Below are positions 1-4,805 of a stretch of DNA of 5,433 nucleotides, piece after piece. The first letter of the stretch is position 1, and each line of letters opens with the position of its first letter. This DNA comes from an uncultured Actinoplanes sp. (lineage in GTDB: Bacteria > Actinomycetota > Actinomycetes > Mycobacteriales > Micromonosporaceae), in the NCBI GenBank assembly GCA_934667465.1, contig CAKUMG010000482.1, positions 1-5,433 on the forward strand. The letters run 5' to 3'. The position numbers were made by a program, and so were the translations under genes. Below the pieces are notes generated by a model. The model searched no databases. It was given only the letters and a program-made list of their open reading frames with translations, and had not been told where the DNA came from.

Positions 1-73
1 GCCGCGTTTTGGGGATCGACGGGCGGGGTGGCCGCGGTATAGCCTCCGGCGAATAGTTCGGCGAGGAGGCACG

Positions 74-283
74 GTGTCGGATCGCATTGACGAGCGCATT
101 TATGACGTAGTTGTCAACGACGAGGAGCAATACTCCGTCTGGGTGCAGGGCGCGCCGGTGCCGGCCGGCTGGCGGGCGGCGGGCTTCTCCGGCGACGAGG
201 CGAGCTGCCTGGCGCACATCGACGAGGTCTGGACCGACCTGCGCCCCAAGAGCCTGCGCGACTGGCTGGCCGCGCGCGCCTGA
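74..283 (+). CDS. MbtH-like protein (NRPS adenylation-domain partner)
   Basis: A 69-residue protein of the usual MbtH family length. The family signature is clear: NDEEQYSVW at residues 15-23, PAGW at 30-33, CLAHIDEVWTDLRPKSLR at 45-62. The three tryptophans typical of the family (W23, W33, W53) are present. MbtH proteins are small cytoplasmic partners that bind adenylation domains of nonribosomal peptide synthetases and help their folding or activity. The GTG start is preceded by a strong GAGGAGG-type ribosome binding site at 64-69, and no other sensible in-frame start exists. Residue 24 is Val where the family most often has Pro (SxWP), a small deviation. No NRPS gene is visible nearby; the next gene is a convergent sugar regulator, so any partner must lie to the left or elsewhere in the genome. 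Family assignment is very secure; the pathway is unknown. Confidence 0.95.
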   Translation: MSDRIDERIYDVVVNDEEQYSVWVQGAPVPAGWRAAGFSGDEASCLAHIDEVWTDLRPKSLRDWLAARA

Positions 284-362
284 CACCCCGCACCGGGTGA
301 CGTGCCCGGCGCGTCAGCCCACGGGCGCGGCCGTGCCCGGCGGCCCACCCCGGCCTGGCAGC

Positions 363-1385
363 TCAGTCCCGGGGCGCGGCCGTGCTGTCGCGCAGCACCA
401 GGCGGGTGGGCACGAGGTCCGTGCCCGGGCGGCCGGGCTCGCGCCGGAGCTGGCGCAGCAGCCGGTCGACGCAGCGCCGCCCCATCTCGGCGAAGTCCTG
501 GTGCACCGTGGTCAGCGGCGGGTGGAACGCGGGCGAGTCGGGCAGGTCGTCGAAGCCGACCACGCTGACCTCGCCCGGGACGGCGCGCCCCGCCTCGTGC
601 AGGGCGCGCAGCACGCCGAGCGCCATCTGGTCGTTGGCGGCGAAGACGGCGGTGCACTCCGGGTCCTGGGCCAGGGAGAGCCCGGCGTGGTACCCGGACT
701 CGGCGGACCAGTCGCCGCGGCGCACGGGCGGTGCCGTGGCGCCCGCCTCGCGCAGCGTCTCGCTCCACGCCTGCAGGCGGCGCCCGGCCGCGAACGACTC
801 GACCGGCCCGGCGACGTGGTGCACCGTGCGGTGGCCCAGTTCGAGCAGGTGCCGGGTGGCCTGCCGGGCGCCGTCGGCCTGGTCGGTGTCGACCACCGGA
901 TAGAGGTGCCCGGCGTCGGAGTCGACCACCACGACCGGCACGTTCGGCGGCAGCGTGAGATCCGCCGCATCGAGCAGGTGCACCTCCATGATCACGATGA
1001 TCCCGTCCACGGCCAGCTCGCCGAGGCGGGTGAAGGCGCCCAGCACCCCGTCCTGGGTCGGGACCGCGACCGGGATCAGCGTGATCGCGTAGCCGGCCCG
1101 GGCGGCGTGCGTGGCGATGGCCTCCACGGTGCGGCTGTTGCCGGTGGTGCTGAGGGTGAACAGGATGATGCCGAATGTCCGGAACTCGCCGCGCTTGAGC
1201 GCCCGCGCCGCGCTGTTGGGGCGATAGCCCAGCTCCTGCATGGCGGCGAGCACCTGCTTGCGGGTGGAGTCCACGACGGCGCTGTGCCCGTTGGCCACCC
1301 GGGACACCGTCTGGGCCGACACGCCGGCCAGCCGGGCGACATCGGCCATGCTGACCCCGCGAGCCGCCCTGCGGTCTGTCGACAT
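363..1385 (-). CDS. LacI/GalR-family transcriptional repressor
   Basis: A 340-residue protein, normal length for the family. The N-terminal helix-turn-helix lies at about residues 13-32 (MADVARLAGVSAQTVSRVAN), followed by the hinge helix region GYRPNSAARAL at 53-63, whose Leu63 matches the minor-groove leucine of LacI and PurR. The rest is the periplasmic-binding-protein-like effector and dimerization domain, with the typical FAANDQMALG at 248-257 and VPGEVSVVGFDD at 269-280. The chosen ATG has AAGAGGGG (complement of 1397-1404) 11 nt upstream. M13 is an alternative start right at the HTH, with a poorer ribosome binding site. The gene is divergent from a sugar ABC transporter/GH42 operon, and two LacI-type palindromes lie between them, so it most likely represses that operon and perhaps itself. 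The inducer is inferred to be a galactoside or its product. Function as a local regulator is inference; the family is certain. Confidence 0.95.
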   Translation of the reverse strand: MSTDRRAARGVSMADVARLAGVSAQTVSRVANGHSAVVDSTRKQVLAAMQELGYRPNSAARALKRGEFRTFGIILFTLSTTGNSRTVEAIATHAARAGYAITLIPVAVPTQDGVLGAFTRLGELAVDGIIVIMEVHLLDAADLTLPPNVPVVVVDSDAGHLYPVVDTDQADGARQATRHLLELGHRTVHHVAGPVESFAAGRRLQAWSETLREAGATAPPVRRGDWSAESGYHAGLSLAQDPECTAVFAANDQMALGVLRALHEAGRAVPGEVSVVGFDDLPDSPAFHPPLTTVHQDFAEMGRRCVDRLLRQLRREPGRPGTDLVPTRLVLRDSTAAPRD

Positions 1386-1402
1386 GACCTGCGTTTCCCC
1401 TC

Positions 1403-1431
1403 TTGACGATCTTGGAGTGTGGTGAAACTAT
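1403..1431 (+). promoter_or_regulatory. Possible promoter of the transporter operon
   Basis: TTGACG at 1403-1408 matches a -35 box at five of six positions. It is followed after exactly 17 bases by AACTAT at 1426-1431, a weak -10 that keeps the A at position 2 and the T at position 6. The predicted transcription start, near 1438, would fall on the first palindrome (1438-1455), as expected for a repressor that blocks initiation. Actinomycete promoters vary a lot, so this is only a candidate. Confidence 0.33.
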
Positions 1432-1437
1432 CACCCC

Positions 1438-1455
1438 GATGTTAACGTAAACATC
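1438..1455. promoter_or_regulatory. Putative LacI-family operator O1
   Basis: The 18-bp sequence GATGTTAACGTAAACATC is an inverted repeat with a single mismatched pair (1444/1449) and a central CG. This is the classic symmetry of LacI-family operators, where the hinge helices insert at the central CpG. It matches the second site (1506-1521) in both outer halves, ATGTT and AAACAT. It lies 53 bp upstream of the regulator start and 94 bp upstream of the first permease gene, near the predicted start of transcription. Binding by the adjacent repressor is inferred. Confidence 0.72.
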
Positions 1456-1505
1456 ACATACGTAATCCACCGGAAACAGAGCGTCCCGACCAGCCGCGAA
1501 GCGTG

Positions 1506-1521
1506 ATGTTTGCGCAAACAT
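1506..1521. promoter_or_regulatory. Putative LacI-family operator O2 (perfect palindrome)
   Basis: ATGTTTGCGCAAACAT is a perfect 16-bp palindrome with a central CG. Shared with O1, the pattern is ATGTTWRCGYAAACAT. The centre-to-centre distance between the two sites is 67 bp, about 6.4 helical turns. It sits 27 bp upstream of the permease 1 start and just before that gene's ribosome binding site. It could block elongation or take part in looping with O1. Such TTTGCGCAAA-type sites are common for sugar regulators of this family in high-GC Gram-positive bacteria. Confidence 0.8.
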
Positions 1522-1548
1522 AGCTGGCCGGGGAGAGGGACGTAACCC

Positions 1549-2430
1549 ATGGCCGATCTAGCCGTACGCCGGCGCCGGTCTCTGACGGGCTGGCGCTTCG
1601 TCGGCCCCTTCATGGCCGTGTTCGCGCTGGTCTTCCTGGCGCCGATCGCGTACTCGATCTATCTGAGCCTGTACAAGACCCGCATCATCGGCGGGACCTC
1701 GTTCGTCGGGCTGGAGAACTACCAGCAGGCGCTGACCGACCCCAGCTTCTGGTCGTCGCTGGGCCGGGTCTCGCTGTTCCTGGTCGTCCAGGTCCCGATC
1801 ATGCTGTTCATCGCCCTGCTGGTGGCCCTGGCCATCGACAGCGGGCGGCTGCACGGCTCCTCGTTCTTCCGGGTGACGATCTTCCTGCCCTACGCCGTGC
1901 CCGCCGTCGTCGCGGCCCTCATGTGGGGCTTCATGTACGGCTCGCAGTTCGGCCTGCTGGGCAGCATCAACGACCAGTTCGGCTGGAGCCTGCCCGACCT
2001 GTTGTCGCCGAGCTGGATCCTTGCGTCCATCGGCAACATCAACACGTGGGAGTTCACCGGCTACAACATGCTGATCTTCTACTCGGCGCTGCGGACGATC
2101 CCCACCTCGCTCTACGAGTCGGCCGAGATCGACGGCGCCGGCGAGTTCCGGAAGATCACCGCGATCAAGCTGCCCGCCATCCGGGGCGCCCTGGTCGTGG
2201 CGACGATCTTCTCGATCATCGGCAGCTTCCAGCTCTTCAACGAGCCCAGCATCCTGCAGAAGCTGGCGCCGAACGCGATCACCACCGACTTCACCCCGAA
2301 CCTGTACGCGTACAACCTGGCCTTCGCCGGCCAGCAGTACAACTACTCCGCCACCGTGGCGATCGTCATGGGCCTGATCACGATGGTGATCGCCTACGTC
2401 GTCCAGCTGCGCGGCACCAAGGAGCGCTGA
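1549..2430 (+). CDS. Sugar ABC transporter permease (MalF-type, CUT1)
   Basis: A 293-residue inner membrane protein of the binding-protein-dependent transport permease family, one half of the channel of a carbohydrate importer. Hydrophobic segments are visible at about 17-41, 73-96, 108-130, 157-180, 213-232 and 267-287, giving six membrane helices. The cytoplasmic EAA loop that docks on the ATPase is at 189-209: Y-E-S-A-E-I-D-G-A-G then IKLP, with the conserved glycine at G198. The short basic N-terminus (RRRR at 7-10) fits a cytoplasmic start. The ATG is preceded by GGGGAGAGGGA at 1530-1540. It is the first gene of the operon, directly behind the two operators, and is followed after one base by the partner permease. 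In gene content it corresponds to GanP of the B. subtilis galactan-oligosaccharide system, but the substrate is inferred only from the downstream beta-galactosidase. Confidence 0.93.
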   Translation: MADLAVRRRRSLTGWRFVGPFMAVFALVFLAPIAYSIYLSLYKTRIIGGTSFVGLENYQQALTDPSFWSSLGRVSLFLVVQVPIMLFIALLVALAIDSGRLHGSSFFRVTIFLPYAVPAVVAALMWGFMYGSQFGLLGSINDQFGWSLPDLLSPSWILASIGNINTWEFTGYNMLIFYSALRTIPTSLYESAEIDGAGEFRKITAIKLPAIRGALVVATIFSIIGSFQLFNEPSILQKLAPNAITTDFTPNLYAYNLAFAGQQYNYSATVAIVMGLITMVIAYVVQLRGTKER

Positions 2431-2431
2431 G

Positions 2432-3346
2432 ATGACGACGACGGTCACGGCGCCGCAGCCGATCGAGGACGACGCACCCGTACGCAGGGGCAAGAACCCG
2501 CGCGGCCGCAAGAGCGTCACGCTCACCCTGCTCACCGGCATCGTGCTGGTCTACAGCCTGCTGCCGCTGGTCTGGCTCGTGATCAACGCGACGAAGACCC
2601 AGGAGGGGCTGTTCACGTCGTTCGGCCTCTGGTTCGACGACGGCCCGTTCGCGTTCTTCACGAACATCGCGGACACGTTCACGTACAACGACGGCATCTT
2701 CCTCCGCTGGCTGGGCAACACGCTGCTCTACGTGGTGGTCGGCGCGGGCGGCGCGACGTTCCTGGCCGTGCTGGCCGGCTACGGCCTCGCCAAGTTCGAC
2801 TTCGTCGGCAAGAAGGCGGTCTTCGCGATCGTCATCGGCGCGGTCGCGGTCCCCGGTACGGCCCTCGCGGTGCCGACGTTCCTCATGTTCAGCGAGATGG
2901 GGCTGACCAACACCCCGTGGTCGGTCATCATCCCGTCGCTGATCACGCCGTTCGGCCTCTACCTGATGTGGACGTTCGCCGCCGAGGCGGTGCCCACCGA
3001 GATGCTCGAGGCCGCGCGGATGGACGGCGCCGGCGAGTTCCGCACGTTCTTCAAGATCGTGCTGCCGCTGCTCGCCCCCGGCATCGTCACCGTCCTGCTG
3101 TTCAGCATGGTGGCCACGTGGAACAACTACTTCCTGCCGCTCATCATGCTGCGGGACCCCGACTGGTACCCCCTGACCCTCGGCCTGAACGCCTGGAACG
3201 CCCAGGCCGCCACCGCGGGTGGTGAGGCCATCTTCAACCTGGTCATCACCGGTTCTCTGCTCACGATTCTCCCGTTGCTGGCAGCGTTCCTGCTGCTGCA
3301 GCGTTTCTGGCAGTCCGGCCTCGCCGCCGGCAGCGTCAAGGAATGA
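2432..3346 (+). CDS. Sugar ABC transporter permease (MalG-type, CUT1)
   Basis: A 304-residue partner permease forming the second half of the channel. A hydrophilic N-terminal tail (1-28, with RRGKNPRGRK at 18-27) precedes six likely membrane helices at about 30-52, 95-118, 128-151, 163-185, 213-234 and 267-290. The EAA loop is textbook: EAARMDGAGEFRTFFKIVLP at 193-212. It shares the DGAGEFR core with permease 1, showing the two are paralogs. The start lies one base after the TGA of permease 1; its ribosome binding site AAGGAG (2419-2424) is inside that gene, so the two are probably translationally coupled, matching the 1:1 stoichiometry needed. Its stop codon TGA (3344-3346) is also the first part of a long hairpin that fills the gap to the binding-protein gene. 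No ATPase gene is present in this operon segment. Confidence 0.94.
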   Translation: MTTTVTAPQPIEDDAPVRRGKNPRGRKSVTLTLLTGIVLVYSLLPLVWLVINATKTQEGLFTSFGLWFDDGPFAFFTNIADTFTYNDGIFLRWLGNTLLYVVVGAGGATFLAVLAGYGLAKFDFVGKKAVFAIVIGAVAVPGTALAVPTFLMFSEMGLTNTPWSVIIPSLITPFGLYLMWTFAAEAVPTEMLEAARMDGAGEFRTFFKIVLPLLAPGIVTVLLFSMVATWNNYFLPLIMLRDPDWYPLTLGLNAWNAQAATAGGEAIFNLVITGSLLTILPLLAAFLLLQRFWQSGLAAGSVKE

Positions 3347-3434
3347 ACTTTTTTCAACGTGACGAGGGCATACGGCCCGGCGCCGGGTCTCTGCCCCGGC
3401 GCCTCGGGACCGATGTCAGGTTGAAAAAGGTTCA
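3344..3434 (+). ncRNA. Long intercistronic mRNA hairpin between permease and binding-protein genes
   Basis: Nearly the whole intergenic gap can fold on itself. The outer stem pairs 3344-3358 (TGAACTTTTTTCAAC) with 3420-3434 (GTTGAAAAAGGTTCA), 15 pairs with one G-U. After a G/G mismatch, 3360-3364 pairs with 3414-3418 (one G-U). After an asymmetric internal loop, 3373-3375 pairs with 3410-3412, 3376-3378 with 3406-3408, and 3379-3387 (GGCGCCGGG) perfectly with 3395-3403, leaving a 7-nt loop. That is about 35 pairs. The permease stop codon is the base of the 5' arm, and the next gene's ribosome binding site begins 2 nt after the 3' arm. There is no U-run after the stem, so it does not look like a standard intrinsic terminator. 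A role in RNA processing, stabilization or partial attenuation is inferred; the complementarity is directly seen. Confidence 0.7.
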
Positions 3435-3436
3435 CT

Positions 3437-3451
3437 AAAGAGAGGTTCAAC
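3437..3451 (+). promoter_or_regulatory. Ribosome binding site of the binding-protein gene, with alternative pairing partner
   Basis: AAAGAGAGG (3437-3445) is a good Shine-Dalgarno, 7 nt before the ATG at 3453. It is followed by TTCAAC (3446-3451), a copy of the hexamer in the 5' arm of the hairpin (3353-3358). Both copies can pair with GTTGAA at 3420-3425. Pairing with the downstream copy would put the ribosome binding site in a 20-nt loop. The long upstream stem should normally win, so any switch is hypothetical. Confidence 0.5.
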
Positions 3452-3452
3452 G

Positions 3453-4805
3453 ATGAACGGATTCACCCGGCGTCGGCTGCTCGGTGCGGCCCTCGCCTCC
3501 ACGCTGACCATCGGCCTGGCGGCCTGCGGTGGCGGCGACGACGACGCGACCACCGGCACGCCGGCCGCACAGTCGGTCTCGGACGCCGACGTCGAGACGG
3601 CGCTGCAGACCGGCGGCAACCTGACGGTGTGGGCCTGGGAGCCCACCCTGACGAAGGTCGTCGAGGAGTTCCAGAAGAAGTACCCGAACGTCAAGGTCAA
3701 CCTGGCCAACGTCGGCACCAGCAAGGACCAGTACACCGCGCTGCAGAACGCGTTCCAGGCCGGCAACGGCATCCCGGACGTCGCGCAGATCGAGTACTAC
3801 GCGCTCGGCCAGTTCGCGCTGCAGAAGAACCTGAAGGACCTGGGCGCGTACGGCGCGACCAACCTCAAGGCCGAGTACAACCCGGGCCCGTGGGCCGCGG
3901 TCAACACCGGCGGCGGCGTCTACGGCCTGCCGATGGACTCGGGCCCCATGGCGCTGTTCTACAACGACGAGGTCCTCAAGAAGTACAACGTCGAGGTCCC
4001 CAAGACCTGGACCGAGTACCTCGAGGCCGCCCGGACGATCCACAAGGCCGACCCGAAGGTCTACATCACCAACGACACCGGCGACGCTGGCCTCACCACC
4101 AGCCTCATCTGGCAGGCCGGCGGCAAGCCCTACACCGTCGACGGCACCAACGTCGGCATCAACTTCGCCGACGACGCCGGCACCCAGGAGTTCGTCAAGG
4201 TCTGGCAGACGCTGATCGACGAGAAGCTGCTCGCGCCGATCACCTCCTGGAGCGACCAGTGGTTCCAGGGCATCGCCAACGGCAGCATCGCCACCGTGGC
4301 GACCGGCGCCTGGATGCCCGCCAACTTCACCACCAGCGCCCCCGGCGGCTCGGGCAAGTGGCGCGCCGCTGAGCTGCCCCAGTACCAGGCCGGTGGCACC
4401 GCGTCCGCCGAGAACGGCGGCAGCGCGCTCTCCGTCACCGAGAAGGCCCCCAACGCCACCCTCGCGTACGGCTTCCTGAAGTTCGCCAACCAGGGCGAGG
4501 GCGTCAAGCTCCGCGTCGACGCCGGCGCCTTCCCGGCCACCAGCGCCACCCTCGCCGACCCGGCGTGGCTGGGCACCGAGTTCGAGTACTTCGGCGGCCA
4601 GAAGGCCAACGAGGTCTTCGCCAAGTCCGCCCAGGGCGTGCTGACCGGCTTCTCCTACCTGCCGTTCCAGGTCTACTCGAACAGCATCTTCAACGACACC
4701 GTGGGCCAGGCCTACGTGTCGTCGACCAAGCTGACCGACGGCCTCAAGACCTGGCAGGACCAGTCCGCGAAGTACGGCAACGAGCAGGGATTCACCGTCA
4801 AGTGA
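3453..4805 (+). CDS. Sugar ABC transporter substrate-binding lipoprotein (CUT1, SBP_bac_1 type)
   Basis: A 450-residue extracellular binding protein that captures the sugar and delivers it to the two permeases. The N-terminus is a lipoprotein signal: FTRRRLLGAALASTLTIGL, then the lipobox L-A-A-C, so Cys25 would be lipidated. The TRRRLL at 5-10 resembles a twin-arginine (Tat) motif. After Cys25 comes a flexible GGGDDDATTGTPAAQ linker. The mature part shows the usual family pattern: NLTVWAWEP near the start of the fold, KKYPNVKVNL, then PMALFYNDEVLKKYNVEVPKTW beginning at 165 (given here as its key part, MALFYND at 166-172). Length is typical. It follows the permeases instead of preceding them, behind a long hairpin and with its own strong ribosome binding site, and it overlaps the downstream GH42 gene by 4 bp. 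An oligosaccharide of galactose is the inferred ligand; other beta-galactosides or arabinosides are possible. Confidence 0.94.
   Translation: MNGFTRRRLLGAALASTLTIGLAACGGGDDDATTGTPAAQSVSDADVETALQTGGNLTVWAWEPTLTKVVEEFQKKYPNVKVNLANVGTSKDQYTALQNAFQAGNGIPDVAQIEYYALGQFALQKNLKDLGAYGATNLKAEYNPGPWAAVNTGGGVYGLPMDSGPMALFYNDEVLKKYNVEVPKTWTEYLEAARTIHKADPKVYITNDTGDAGLTTSLIWQAGGKPYTVDGTNVGINFADDAGTQEFVKVWQTLIDEKLLAPITSWSDQWFQGIANGSIATVATGAWMPANFTTSAPGGSGKWRAAELPQYQAGGTASAENGGSALSVTEKAPNATLAYGFLKFANQGEGVKLRVDAGAFPATSATLADPAWLGTEFEYFGGQKANEVFAKSAQGVLTGFSYLPFQVYSNSIFNDTVGQAYVSSTKLTDGLKTWQDQSAKYGNEQGFTVK

Noticed and set aside
1..42. Open frame from the first base to a TAG at 40-42, possibly the tail of an upstream gene.
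   Set aside because: Only 13 codons with no recognisable motif; an upstream gene ending here cannot be shown from this window.
284..362. Convergent gap with several short GC stems (CACCC 284-288 with GGGTG 295-299; CACGG 320-324 with CCGTG 331-335) and a direct repeat CGTGCCCGGCG at 301-311 and 332-342.
   Set aside because: Stems are only 5 bp, compete with each other and have no U-run; in DNA this GC-rich such matches are expected. A bidirectional terminator is possible but not supported.
1425..1453. A minus-strand promoter for the regulator gene (TAGTTT as -10, complement of 1425-1430).
   Set aside because: No acceptable -35 at 16-18 bp spacing; the best match, TTTACG, is only 15 bp away.
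100..1521. Long open frames overlapping the regulator gene (100-1521 minus in another frame, and 111-1406 plus).
   Set aside because: They are Arg/Gly/Ala/Pro-rich low-complexity translations caused by high GC at third codon positions, they match no family, and they overlap the clear LacI-family gene and the MbtH gene.
1558..2541. Antisense open frame across permease 1.
   Set aside because: A rich mix of D, R, G, Q and H without domain features; it is the mirror of the real gene's codon pattern.
3376..3408. The inner GC stem as a classic intrinsic terminator after permease 2.
   Set aside because: No U-run follows the stem, and the next gene belongs to the same transport system, so full termination is unlikely.
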